A stretch of 64,000 nt of DNA from JAGQIB01 sp041393395 (GTDB lineage Bacteria > ARS69), in assembly GCA_041393395.1 (NCBI GenBank), contig JAWKKG010000006.1, positions 124,001-188,000 on the forward strand, read 5' to 3'. The position numbers were made by a program, and so were the translations under genes. Shown one piece after another: positions 8,568 to 15,974 of the stretch; the stretch's first letter is position 1, and every line of letters starts with the position of its first letter. The notes under the pieces were generated by a model. That model ran no database searches, was not told the DNA's origin, and saw only the letters and a list, made by a program, of their open reading frames with translations.

Positions 8568-9176
8568 CTAGTTGCCGCCCTCGCCGAGCTGGAACCGGAC
8601 GAACCGGCTGATCTGGATGTTCTCGCCGACCTTCGCGACCGCGGCCTTGAGCAGGTCGCCGACCTTCTGATCCGGGTCCTTCACGAAGGACTGCTCGAGA
8701 AGCGTGCGCTCAGCGTACCACTTGTCCATCTTGCCCTCGACGATCTTCTCCGCGACCGGGGCCGGCTTGCCCATCTCCTGGACCTGCGCCAGGAACACCT
8801 GCCGCTCGGCCTCGGCGACGGACGAGTCGATCTCTTCGCGATTCACGCCGAGCGGCGTCGGATCGTGCGCCGCCACGTGCATCGCGAGATCGCGCGCGAG
8901 CTGCTGGAACTCGTCGGTGCGCGCCACGAAGTCCGTCTCGCAGTTCACCTCGACCATCGTCGCGATCTTGCCGTTGCTGTGCACGTAGGAGCCGATCAGG
9001 CCCTCCTTCGTGGCGCGTCCGGCCTTCTTCGCGGCGCTCGCGAGACCCTTCTTGCGGAGGAAATCCACGGCCTCGTCGAGGTTGCCCTTCGTCTCGGCCA
9101 GAGCCTTCTTGCAGTCCATGATGCCGGCTCCGGTCTTGGTCCGGAGCTCCTTCACCGTTTGCGCGTCGATCGACAT
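8568..9176 (-). CDS. tsf: Elongation factor Ts, short form
   Basis: This is the guanine nucleotide exchange factor for EF-Tu. At 202 residues it is nearer the short Thermus-type form (about 196) than the 283-residue E. coli form, so part of the core/C-terminal repeat is absent. The N-terminal UBA-like module (VKELRTKTGAGIMDCKKAL) and the exchange motif TDFVARTDEFQQLA, whose Asp-Phe pair contacts EF-Tu, are both present. The ATG is preceded by GGGAGAGGA. It sits between rpsB and pyrH. Confidence 0.97.
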   Translation of the reverse strand: MSIDAQTVKELRTKTGAGIMDCKKALAETKGNLDEAVDFLRKKGLASAAKKAGRATKEGLIGSYVHSNGKIATMVEVNCETDFVARTDEFQQLARDLAMHVAAHDPTPLGVNREEIDSSVAEAERQVFLAQVQEMGKPAPVAEKIVEGKMDKWYAERTLLEQSFVKDPDQKVGDLLKAAVAKVGENIQISRFVRFQLGEGGN

Positions 9177-9311
9177 TCCGTTCCTCTCCCGGCGGGCCGC
9201 GGGCGGCCCCGACCTCGTTCTCGATTCAGAGCGGTGGCGAGACGCGTTCGCGGAGCGGGCCGCCCGGCGGCCCGTACTCCGTGAAGCGACTCGAAGAACG
9301 TGCTCGAGCGA

Positions 9312-10085
9312 TCAGTCCTTGGACGCGGACGCCGTCTCGGTCTTCTGGGCGGCCATGCGGTCCATCGCGTGCGCCTTCTCGGCCGCCTCGCGATTGTCGC
9401 GCGCCTTCGCGGCGCCTTCCTTGACCGCCGTGGCCACGGCGTTCGTCAGGAGCTCGATCGACCGGATCGCGTCGTCGTTCCCCGGGATCGGGTACGAGAT
9501 CGGCTCCGGATCGGCGTTCGTGTCGACGACCCCGAGCACCGGGATGCCGAGCTTGTTCGCCTCCTGAACGGCGATCTTCTCCTTGACCGTGTCCACGATG
9601 AACAGCGCGGACGGGAGCCGGTCCATTTCCTTGATGCCGAGGAAGACCTTCGTGAGTCGCTCGAGCTCCTTGTCGATCCCGAGGCGCTCCTTCTTGGAGA
9701 TCAGCTCCCAGGTCGAATCGAGCTTCATGCGCTCGAGCTCGCGGAACCGGTCCAGCGACTTGCGGATCGTCTGGAAGTTCGTGAGCATTCCACCGAGCCA
9801 GCGCTCGTTCACGTAGTACTGACCGCAGTCCTCGGCGGCCTGGCGCACGATGTCGCGCGCCTGCTTCTTGGTGCCCACGAACAGGACGCGTCCGCCGGAA
9901 GAGGCGACATCACGGGCGCGCTTGCGGGCGCGCTCCAGCAGGGACTGCGTCTTCTGCAGATCCAGGATGTAGATCCCGTTCCGCTCCATGAAGATGTAGC
10001 GGCGCATCTTCGGGTTCCAGCGCTGCGTCTGGTGGCCGAAGTGAACGCCTGCTTCGAGCAGGTCTCGCAGTGCGACGTCGGACAA
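9312..10085 (-). CDS. rpsB: 30S ribosomal protein S2
   Basis: This is a small-subunit protein needed for S1 binding and 30S assembly, here 257 aa. I place the start at a TTG at 10085. It lies seven bases behind AAAAGGAG and yields the normal S2 N-terminus (MSDVALRDLLEAGVHFGHQ). The first ATG in frame, at 10124, would add 13 residues unusual for S2 and has no convincing ribosome site. Family hallmarks are HFGHQTQRWNPKMRRYIF, VLFVGTKKQA, RWLGGMLTN and PVLGVVDTNADP. The C-terminus has a lysine/alanine-rich tail. Confidence 0.97.
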   Translation of the reverse strand: MSDVALRDLLEAGVHFGHQTQRWNPKMRRYIFMERNGIYILDLQKTQSLLERARKRARDVASSGGRVLFVGTKKQARDIVRQAAEDCGQYYVNERWLGGMLTNFQTIRKSLDRFRELERMKLDSTWELISKKERLGIDKELERLTKVFLGIKEMDRLPSALFIVDTVKEKIAVQEANKLGIPVLGVVDTNADPEPISYPIPGNDDAIRSIELLTNAVATAVKEGAAKARDNREAAEKAHAMDRMAAQKTETASASKD

Positions 10086-10250
10086 GATCGGACTCCTTTT
10101 CGGTTCGGCTTCCGCCGCCTTCATCCCGTCAGGGCCGCCCGGCGCCGATCTCGCCCGGGCGGACCGCCCTGTGCGGTCCGGCGACGTGCTTGGTTTTGGT
10201 GCCGGACGACGGGAATCCCCGCGGCCGACCCGCCCCGCGTTCGGGGCGGT

Positions 10251-10640
10251 CTAGCGCTTGCTGAACTGGAAGCGACGACGAGCGCCGGCGCGACCGTACT
10301 TCTTGCGTTCCACCATGCGCGGGTCACGGGTCAGCAGACCCGCCGTGCGCAGGGGCTTGCGATTCTGCTCGCCGGCCAGCACGAGCGCGCGCGCGATACC
10401 CAGACGGACGGCACCGGCCTGACCGGTCTTGCCGCCGCCCTTCACGCGCGCATCGACGTCCCAGCTCACGCTGGAGTTCGTCGCCGCGAACGGCTGCTCC
10501 GTGTGCTCCACCAGCGACTCCCGGTGGAAGTAGTGACGGATGTCGTGGCCGTTCACGATGCGCTTGCCGGAACCCGGCAGGAGACGCACCTGGGCGATCG
10601 AGGTCTTGCGACGCCCGGTGGCCTGGAAGTCATTCGCCAT
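10251..10640 (-). CDS. rpsI: 30S ribosomal protein S9
   Basis: This is a small-subunit protein whose basic C-terminal tail reaches the P-site tRNA. The 129 residues include the family motifs GRRKTSIAQVRL, the central VKGGGKTGQAGAVRLGIARAL, and the terminal KKYGRAGARRRFQFSKR, with the invariant final Lys-Arg. The ATG follows GAGGAG. It is cotranscribed behind rplM with a 21-base gap, the standard L13-S9 pair. Confidence 0.98.
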   Translation of the reverse strand: MANDFQATGRRKTSIAQVRLLPGSGKRIVNGHDIRHYFHRESLVEHTEQPFAATNSSVSWDVDARVKGGGKTGQAGAVRLGIARALVLAGEQNRKPLRTAGLLTRDPRMVERKKYGRAGARRRFQFSKR

Positions 10641-10661
10641 TCGATCTCCTCGAGACGTCGC

Positions 10662-11111
10662 CTACGCGACGCGACGTCCGCTCTTCAGCGAGTACGGCTT
10701 CGGATTCTGCGCGGCGTGCGGATGATCGCCGCCGACGTAGATCCGCACCTTGGTCAGCATCTGACGACCGAGACGGTTGTGCGGCAGCATCCCGCGAACC
10801 GCGCGACGGACGAGCTCCGTCGGCGCCTTCTCGCGACGCGTGCCGTACGACGTGTACTTCATGCCGCCGGGGAAGCCGGAGTAGTGCCAGTGCTGCTTCT
10901 GCTCCGCCTTCTTGCCGGTGAGGGCGACCTTGTCGGCATTCACGATGACGACGTGGTCCCCGGTGTCGAGATGCGTCGAGTAGTTCGGCTTGTGCTTGCC
11001 GCGAAGCAGCGTCGCCACTTCGCTCGCGAGCCGGCCGAGGGCCGCGCCCTGGGCGTCGATGACGACCCAATCGCGCTGAATCTCGGACGCTTTCGTAACG
11101 TGCGCTTTCAT
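10662..11111 (-). CDS. rplM: 50S ribosomal protein L13
   Basis: This is an early-assembly large-subunit protein. The ATG at 11111, behind GGGGAGAGG, gives 149 residues, the usual length; longer frames upstream are not L13. Signature segments are WVVIDAQGAALGRLASEVA, the HLDTGDHVVIVNADKV stretch, HSGFPGG-like YSGFPGGMK, and VRGMLPHNRLGRQ. It is the first gene of a ribosomal operon with its own promoter and a leader stem-loop just upstream. Confidence 0.98.
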   Translation of the reverse strand: MKAHVTKASEIQRDWVVIDAQGAALGRLASEVATLLRGKHKPNYSTHLDTGDHVVIVNADKVALTGKKAEQKQHWHYSGFPGGMKYTSYGTRREKAPTELVRRAVRGMLPHNRLGRQMLTKVRIYVGGDHPHAAQNPKPYSLKSGRRVA

Positions 11112-11230
11112 CACACCTCTCCCCGCGAGGGGGCCCCGCAGGGGGGCAGTCTGTCTGCGGAGTCGACGCACAGAAATCCGTCGTCGCCCGCAATCCGGGC
11201 GCCACGACGGCCGGACTTCGATCCCGCCGG

Positions 11231-11290
11231 TTTTCGTGGGTTCCACGAAAAAGGGCGCACAGCGTAGCAGCCCCGTTCCGGGGGCGTCAA
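11231..11290 (-). promoter_or_regulatory. Promoter and leader stem-loop of rplM-rpsI
   Basis: The gene-free stretch 11112-11434 separates mtnA from rplM and holds these signals. On the minus strand a -35 TTGACG (11290-11285) and -10 TACGCT (11266-11261) are 18 bases apart. A few bases after the expected start (near 11254) the leader can form a hairpin of TTTTCGTGG with CCACGAAAA. About 120 further bases lead to the rplM ribosome site. The stem-loop could be a site of ribosomal-protein autoregulation, but that is inference. A GC-rich inverted repeat at 11356-11380 may end the mtnA transcript. Confidence 0.55.
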
Positions 11291-11434
11291 GACTCGGGAG
11301 TGCGCCGGGGCGGAAGATACGGGGCGGCGGAGGCGGGGACCAGCGGCCCGGCCAGCCGGGGGGCTTCCCCCCCACCGGGCGCTCGAAGAACCCTCTTCGG
11401 CCGCCGCGCGGACTCAGCCGCTCCCCGACCCGGC

Positions 11435-12499
11435 TCAGGCCGGCGGGGCGGCCTCCCGGAGCCGCTGAAGGCTCTCCCGGTAGGGCGCTTCCGCCACGCC
11501 GCGATCCGTGATGATCGCCGCGATCAGGGCTGCCGGCGTCACGTCGAAGGCCGGATTCAACGCTTTCATCCCCATTGGGGTGATCTGCAGGCCGCGCGGC
11601 GTGGTGACCTCGTCCGCCGACCGCTCCTCGATCGGGATCTCTTTCCCGGACCCGATCGCGAAGTCCACGGTGGAAAGCGGCGCCGCCACGTAGAACGGCA
11701 CGCCATGCTCCCGGGCCAGGACCGCCAGCGGATAGGTCCCGATCTTGTTCGCCGCGTCGCCGTTCGCCGCGATGCGATCGGCCCCCACCACGATCCGGTC
11801 CACCTTCCCCTGCGAGAGGATCCAGCCGGCGGCGTTGTCGCACAAGACGGTCACCGGCACCCCCATCTTGCGGCACTCCCAGGACGTGAGGCGCGCACCC
11901 TGGAGGAGCGGGCGTGTCTCGTCACTCAGGACCTCGACCTGCTTCCCGGCACGATGCGCCGCATACACCACGGCGAGCGCGGTACCGAGCCCGGACGTCG
12001 CCAGGGCCCCGGCGTTGCAGTGCGTGAGCACGGTGGCTCGATCCGGAATCAGCTCCGACCCGAACCTCCCGATCGCCTCGCAGGACGCCGCGTCTTCCTC
12101 GTGGATCTCGCGGGCGAGGGCAAGGAGCGCCTCCCGCTGCTCGGCGGGCGGACGCGCCGCGACGGAATCGAGACGCTCCGTCTGCCGGTCGACCGCCCAC
12201 GCGAGGTTCACCGCGGTCGGCCGCGCCTCGCGCAGCCGGGCGAGGTCCCCCGCCACGCTTCGCGAGAACTCGGCCGGAGTCGCCGACGGCGCGGCCTCCA
12301 GCCGACGTGTCGCCGCGAGCGCCGCCCCGTACGCCCCCGCGACCCCGATCGCCGGCGCCCCGCGCACCGACAGTCGCCGGATCGCCTCGATCAGCTCGTC
12401 TACCGTCTCGCAGCGGATGTAGATCTCCGTGTCCGGCAGCCGGGTCTGGTCCAGCAATACGACGGCGTCGTTCTTCCACTCGATCGTGCGGAACTCCAC
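11435..12499 (-). CDS. mtnA: S-methyl-5-thioribose-1-phosphate isomerase
   Basis: This enzyme of methionine salvage opens the ring of methylthioribose 1-phosphate to methylthioribulose 1-phosphate. The 354 residues have the eIF2B-like fold. The N-terminal RLPDTEIYIRC segment and VRGAPAIGVAGAYG come first. The catalytic Cys is in THCNAGALAT, and the catalytic Asp is in GADRIAANGDAANKIGT. The GTG start at 12499 sits seven bases after AGGAGG. No other salvage gene adjoins it, so it appears monocistronic. Related aldose-phosphate isomerase-like proteins share the fold, but the motif set fits MtnA. Confidence 0.95.
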   Translation of the reverse strand: MEFRTIEWKNDAVVLLDQTRLPDTEIYIRCETVDELIEAIRRLSVRGAPAIGVAGAYGAALAATRRLEAAPSATPAEFSRSVAGDLARLREARPTAVNLAWAVDRQTERLDSVAARPPAEQREALLALAREIHEEDAASCEAIGRFGSELIPDRATVLTHCNAGALATSGLGTALAVVYAAHRAGKQVEVLSDETRPLLQGARLTSWECRKMGVPVTVLCDNAAGWILSQGKVDRIVVGADRIAANGDAANKIGTYPLAVLAREHGVPFYVAAPLSTVDFAIGSGKEIPIEERSADEVTTPRGLQITPMGMKALNPAFDVTPAALIAAIITDRGVAEAPYRESLQRLREAAPPA

Positions 12500-12561
12500 G
12501 GGGGCGCCTCCTCTGCGGTGGACGTCGAGAAGACAACGGTCCGGGGGGATGCGGCAAGGGT

Positions 12562-12716
12562 TGGGTGCACTCTGTCGACCTCGGTCCGGGCCCCGGGGAG
12601 TGGGTGCGCTCTGTCGGCCTCGGTCCGGGCCTCGGGGAGTGGGTGCGCATTGTCGGCCTCGGTCCGGGCCTCGGGGAGTGGGTGCGCATTGTCGGCCTCG
12701 GTCCGGGCCCCGGGAG
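12562..12716. repeat. Tandem array, four 39-bp units
   Basis: Units begin at 12562, 12601, 12640 and 12679, exactly 39 bp apart. Each reads TGGGTGC, then a TGTCGGCCTCGGTCCGGG block and a C/G-rich end, with only a few substitutions between units. Units are contiguous with no unique spacers, so this is not CRISPR. The block is the outer part of the arm of the palindromic elements that follow. Because 39 is divisible by three the array stays open in several frames, but no ribosome site or conserved protein is apparent. Confidence 0.9.
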
Positions 12717-12772
12717 CCCTGTTCGCGACCGGTTTCGCTCGGCCGTCCTTGGCCTCGCTCACCTCGACGCGG
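12691..12772 (+). repeat. Truncated palindromic element (copy A)
   Basis: The left arm at 12691-12728 is identical to the left arm of the full copy at 12787. It runs into 44 bases of the element core (TTTCGCTCGGCCGTCC and on), then stops, and the sequence jumps to a new TGGGTGC unit. The core half differs from the full copy by a few substitutions and small indels. It looks like a partial tandem duplication with a 96-bp period. Confidence 0.8.
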
Positions 12773-12786
12773 AGTGGGTGCGCTCC

Positions 12787-12947
12787 GTCGGCCTCGGTCC
12801 GGGCCCCGGGAGCCCTGTTCGCGAACGGTTCGCTCGGTCGTCCTTGACCTCGCTCACCTCGACGCGGCGACGGCTCCACCGTCCGTGGTTCCGCCGAGTC
12901 GCCGCGACGTCGCGAACAGGGCTCCCGGGGCCCGAACCGAGGCCGAC
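12787..12947 (+). repeat. Long palindromic element (copy B), 161 bp
   Basis: Terminal inverted arms at 12787-12824 and 12910-12947 match at 37 of 38 positions and end inward with TGTTCGCGA. Inside, a second perfect stem of nine pairs (CGCGGCGAC at 12863-12871, GTCGCCGCG at 12898-12906) gives a nested hairpin. No coding frame uses the element. The 100-bp core recurs inverted in copy C. It could be a MITE-like element, an intergenic structured repeat, or a structured RNA; no transposase or flanking target duplication is visible to me. Confidence 0.85.
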
Positions 12948-13230
12948 ACGCTTACTGATGCCTGGAGATCGGATCGGCGCAGTGAGCGCGCACACATCGG
13001 CTCCGCGCCAGCTGACGCGGCGCGAGCGCGCTCGTAGCTACCGTCCGTGCGCGGGACCGGGAACGCTGGCGCGTGGCGCATGTCCGACACACTCGATGGT
13101 GCCGGCGACATCTCAGCGCCGTCAGCAGCGGAATGTGCGATGCGGATTGCCACCGCTCCGGCGGAGCCGTTCGAAGCCCACGCGCGTGTGCTCAAGAGGC
13201 ACAAGTCACCTCACAGGCTCACCGAAGCGG
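12948..13230. other. Spacer between inverted copies, no gene seen
   Basis: These 283 bp between the two inverted elements have no convincing gene on either strand: no ribosome site, no family similarity in any frame. Base composition looks somewhat less GC-rich than the flanks. I see no tRNA, no T-rich terminator and no repeat shared with the arms. If the flanking elements move together this would be their cargo, but nothing supports a function. Confidence 0.5.
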
Positions 13231-13393
13231 GTCGGTCTCGAGTCGGAGCCGGGGGAGTCCTGTTCGCGACGCCGCGGCGACTCGGCGGAACCACGGACGG
13301 TGGAGCCGTCGCCGCGACGAGGTGAGCGAGGTCATGGACGACCGAGCGAACCGTTCGCGAACAGGACTCCCCCGGCTTCGACTCGAGACCGAA
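13231..13393 (-). repeat. Long palindromic element (copy C), inverted, 163 bp
   Basis: This is an inverted copy of element B. The 100 bp at 13261-13360, reverse-complemented, differ from 12819-12918 at only three positions. Its own arms (13231-13269 and 13355-13393) match each other at 37 of 39 positions. They differ from the arms of B at about eight positions plus one indel, so each element keeps its arms paired although arm sequence changed. The inner nine-pair stem is conserved. Confidence 0.85.
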
Positions 13394-13507
13394 ATAGCGC
13401 AGGAACCCCGCGAGCAGGACTCCCCCGGGGCTCCGAATCGAGAACGACACAGCGCAGGAACCCCGCGAACAGGACTCCCCCGGCTCCGACTCGAGAACGA
13501 CTCAGCG
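13357..13507. repeat. Tandem array, 53-55 bp units of arm type C
   Basis: Units begin at 13357, 13410 and 13465. Each carries GCGARCAGGACTCCCCC, then a CTCGAGA block and CAGCGCAGGAACCCC; the last is cut short right before the ParD stop codon at 13508. The first unit is also the right arm of element C. This mirrors the left side of the locus, where arm-type sequence is also arrayed outward from the element. Confidence 0.85.
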
Positions 13508-13732
13508 CTATCTCCCCACGCGCCGCAGCCCGACTCCCACCGTCCCATCCACGGGGCGCTCCCCGGTCGCCAGGCGCTTGCGGATCTCGTCCATCTGTAG
13601 TTCGCGGAGCTGCTCGCGCGATTCGAGCAGGCGGAGGCCCTCGCGGATCACCTCGCTCGCCGAGTGATAGCGCCCCGTGTCGACTCGATCACGGACGAAG
13701 CGTTCGAGCTCGTGGGTCAGGGAAACGTTCAT
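13508..13732 (-). CDS. Orphan ParD/CopG-type ribbon-helix-helix antitoxin
   Basis: This 74-aa protein begins MNVSLTHELERFVRDRV and continues with GRYHSASEVIREGLRLLE, the ribbon-helix-helix DNA-binding fold of ParD antitoxins, which repress their own operon and neutralise a ParE toxin. The ATG at 13732 follows GGAGGAA. A ParE gene would normally overlap or follow the stop, but downstream there is only the repeat array, which touches the stop codon. The C-terminus (ATGERPVDGTVGVG...) is short and unlike a typical toxin-binding tail. It may be a remnant after loss of the toxin, or a stand-alone regulator. Confidence 0.75.
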   Translation of the reverse strand: MNVSLTHELERFVRDRVDTGRYHSASEVIREGLRLLESREQLRELQMDEIRKRLATGERPVDGTVGVGLRRVGR

Positions 13733-13946
13733 GGATTCCTCCGGTGGGTGGCGGGAGAAGGCGTGGCGGCGCCGGCGCCGGATGGATGGGACATAGCAAT
13801 GGACGTGCCCGGCCGTGCGGGACGCAAGGTGCCACCCGCGCGGTGACCGCGGCGTTCGCTCCGCACTCCACGTACCGCGCGGGGGCGACGCTCGGATGCA
13901 ACCGATTGCGGGAGCATGCGTTGGGTTCGCGACACCCGAGGTGCCG

Positions 13947-15035
13947 TCAGCGGGCGAGGACCTCGGCGAGAAGATCGATCGTGTCCCCCTGCGGCAGGCC
14001 GACGACGTTCGAGTAGTCGCCGTCGATGCCGGCCACGAGGAGGCCGCCGAGGCCCTGGATGGCGTAGGCGCCCGCCTTGCCGTGCGGCTCCCCGGAGGCG
14101 ACGTACCGGCGAAGCTCCGCGTCGTCGGCCGGGCGAAAGCGAACCGACGTGGACACCACACGCGTGCGCCAGTGGTCGCGCGCCGCGTGCGCCACGCACA
14201 CCGCGGTGAGGACCCGGTGCTCCCGCCCCGCGAGCGCGCGCAGCATGGCGAACGCATCCTCGTCGTCGCTCGGCTTGCCGAAGATGCGCGAGCCGAGCAC
14301 GACGATCGTGTCGGCCGCCAGTACGATGTCGTCCGGGCGCAACGTCGCCACGGCGCGGGCCTTCCGCTCCGCGACGGCGCGCGCGTGAGCTTCCGGTTCG
14401 TCCGGGATCCCGTCGCGCTCGTCGACGTCGGCGGGCACGATCTCGAACGCGAGGCCCAGCTCGCTCAGCAGAGCGCTCCGGCGCGGCGACGCGGACGCCA
14501 GCACGAGACGCCGCGATGTGAGGACCCCGCCGGCTCCGAGCCACCGGTAACGTTCCGGGGCCGGCGGATTCGCCGGGCCCTCGCGCCGCGGTCGCTCCGC
14601 CGAATCCAGCGGAATCGTCACCGGGCCGTCGTTGAGGAGGCTCACGCGCATGTGCGCGCCGAACCGTCCCGTCTCCACCATCACCCCGGCTGCCTCGATC
14701 GCCCGACGCAGCTCGTCGAGGAGAGGCACCGCTTCGTCCGGCGACGCGGCCGCAACGAACGAGGGACGCCGCCCGCGCCGCACATCCGCATGCAGCGTGA
14801 ACTGGGACACGAGCAACACCGCGCCGCCCACTTCGAGCACCGAGCGGTTCATGCGTCCCGCGTCGTCCGGGAAGATGCGCAGCTCCGTGAGCTTCCGCGC
14901 GATCCACGCGACGTCGTCCGCATCGTCGCCGGTCGCGACTCCGACCAGCACGAGGAGACCGCGATCGATCTCGCCGACCTTCGTCCCCTCGACCTCGACC
15001 GACGCGTGCGCCACGCGCTGCAGGATGGCTCGCAT
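13947..15035 (-). CDS. Fusion: D-aminoacyl-tRNA deacylase (Dtd) + Maf pyrophosphatase
   Basis: One uninterrupted 362-aa frame joins two enzymes that are usually separate. Residues 1-145 are Dtd, which hydrolyses D-amino acids from tRNA: SQFTLHADV at 77-85 with catalytic-region Thr80, and FGAHMRVSLLNDGPVT at 125-140. Residues about 176-362 are Maf, which hydrolyses non-canonical or methylated nucleoside triphosphates: LASASPRR at 179-186, ADTIVVLG, GKAGAYAIQG and SNVVGLP. A linker rich in Pro, Arg and Gly joins them. No ATG, GTG or TTG with a ribosome site lies near the Maf start (the nearby Val is GTC), so a single polypeptide is expected. Both halves are housekeeping quality-control enzymes. 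Confidence 0.9.
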   Translation of the reverse strand: MRAILQRVAHASVEVEGTKVGEIDRGLLVLVGVATGDDADDVAWIARKLTELRIFPDDAGRMNRSVLEVGGAVLLVSQFTLHADVRRGRRPSFVAAASPDEAVPLLDELRRAIEAAGVMVETGRFGAHMRVSLLNDGPVTIPLDSAERPRREGPANPPAPERYRWLGAGGVLTSRRLVLASASPRRSALLSELGLAFEIVPADVDERDGIPDEPEAHARAVAERKARAVATLRPDDIVLAADTIVVLGSRIFGKPSDDEDAFAMLRALAGREHRVLTAVCVAHAARDHWRTRVVSTSVRFRPADDAELRRYVASGEPHGKAGAYAIQGLGGLLVAGIDGDYSNVVGLPQGDTIDLLAEVLAR

Positions 15036-15079
15036 GGAGGCCGACTATCGTCGAAGGACCGGCGGTCCGGCAACGCCCG

Positions 15080-15970
15080 TCACGCCGCGGACATCACTTC
15101 GTGCGCGGCGGCGAGAACGTCCTCCGCGGAAACGTCGCCGATGCGACCGGGCGCCGGGCCGCGCAGCACGCGGGCGCGCGGCGTCGGGCGGTGCCAGTGC
15201 CGCCACTGGATGCGGTGCTCGAAGATCGTCACGCGCGGCACGTCGTGGATGTGCGCGAAGTGCGTGGGGCCGCAGTCATTCCCGAGCACGACCGCGGCGC
15301 GAGTCACGAGGCGGCGGAGCTCGGGGAACGCCGGAGACTCGTGCACCGCGAAGCCGGCGGCGCGCGCCGCGTCCCGTTCCCGTTCCATGCCGGGACCGGC
15401 GACGAACTCCACACGCCGGTCCCGACCGAGCGACTCCGCCACGCGCAGCCAGGACGCCATGGGGTAGAGCTTCTCCGGAACGAGACCGCCGGGGATGATC
15501 AGCGCGGGGCCGTCGTCCTCCCGCGGAGGACGGACCGCGAAGTCGTCGAGCGTCGCGTCGAGGAGACGGACGTACAGCTCGGCGAGGTAGACCGTCCGGT
15601 CGAACTCTCGCGAGTCCCGCTGAAACAGGAACGTCAGATTTCCGTGGAACCCGTGGATCCGGCCGGAGCTCGCGAAACGCGCGATCAGCGACGAGCGGAT
15701 CGATCGCTTGCGAAGCTGCCAGACCTCGCCCGCTCCGTGACGTCGGAGCGCCGGCACGTCCGTGAGCCAGCCGCGCACGCCGAGCTGCCGCGGCAGGTGC
15801 ACGAGCGTGTCGACGTCACCCACCGCCCGCAGCAGCGCGTACGAGTCGTCCGGCGCCGCCACCACCACGGGCCCGTCTCGTCGCTCCCGGAGCAGCGACA
15901 GGAACGGGAGCTGCACGATCTGCTCGCCGATGGAGCGCGGGCAGTGCGGCGAGAGGACGAGCTGCGTCAA
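15080..15970 (-). CDS. Glycosyltransferase family 9 (heptosyltransferase-like)
   Basis: The protein is 296 aa. The C-terminal half has the GT9 features seen in ADP-heptose:LPS heptosyltransferases: IIPGGLVPEKLYPMASWLRVAESL (the nucleotide-sugar loop) and VVLGNDCGPTHFAHIHDVPRVTIFE, equivalent to the GDTGPMHLA motif. The N-terminal Rossmann domain is shorter than in LPS enzymes (usually about 340 aa in all). The start is a TTG at 15970, four bases after the pgeF stop; no ATG or GTG nearby is better. A role in LPS core or other glycan assembly is likely; the acceptor is unknown. Confidence 0.8.
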   Translation of the reverse strand: MTQLVLSPHCPRSIGEQIVQLPFLSLLRERRDGPVVVAAPDDSYALLRAVGDVDTLVHLPRQLGVRGWLTDVPALRRHGAGEVWQLRKRSIRSSLIARFASSGRIHGFHGNLTFLFQRDSREFDRTVYLAELYVRLLDATLDDFAVRPPREDDGPALIIPGGLVPEKLYPMASWLRVAESLGRDRRVEFVAGPGMERERDAARAAGFAVHESPAFPELRRLVTRAAVVLGNDCGPTHFAHIHDVPRVTIFEHRIQWRHWHRPTPRARVLRGPAPGRIGDVSAEDVLAAAHEVMSAA

Positions 15971-15974
15971 CGGA

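Noticed and set aside
11112..11434. A riboswitch upstream of rplM or mtnA
   Set aside because: No known riboswitch core (SAM, TPP, cobalamin, glycine) could be recognised; only a simple stem-loop is present.
12562..13507. CRISPR array
   Set aside because: The units are contiguous without unique spacers of constant length, and no cas gene is in the window.
13357..13507. A remnant ParE toxin after ParD
   Set aside because: Translation of all frames of this stretch gives only array-derived peptides with no ParE motif.
12307..14016. A 569-residue open frame through the repeat locus
   Set aside because: It overlaps mtnA and parD in antisense. Its repetitive peptides come from the 39-bp array; no start signal or known fold.
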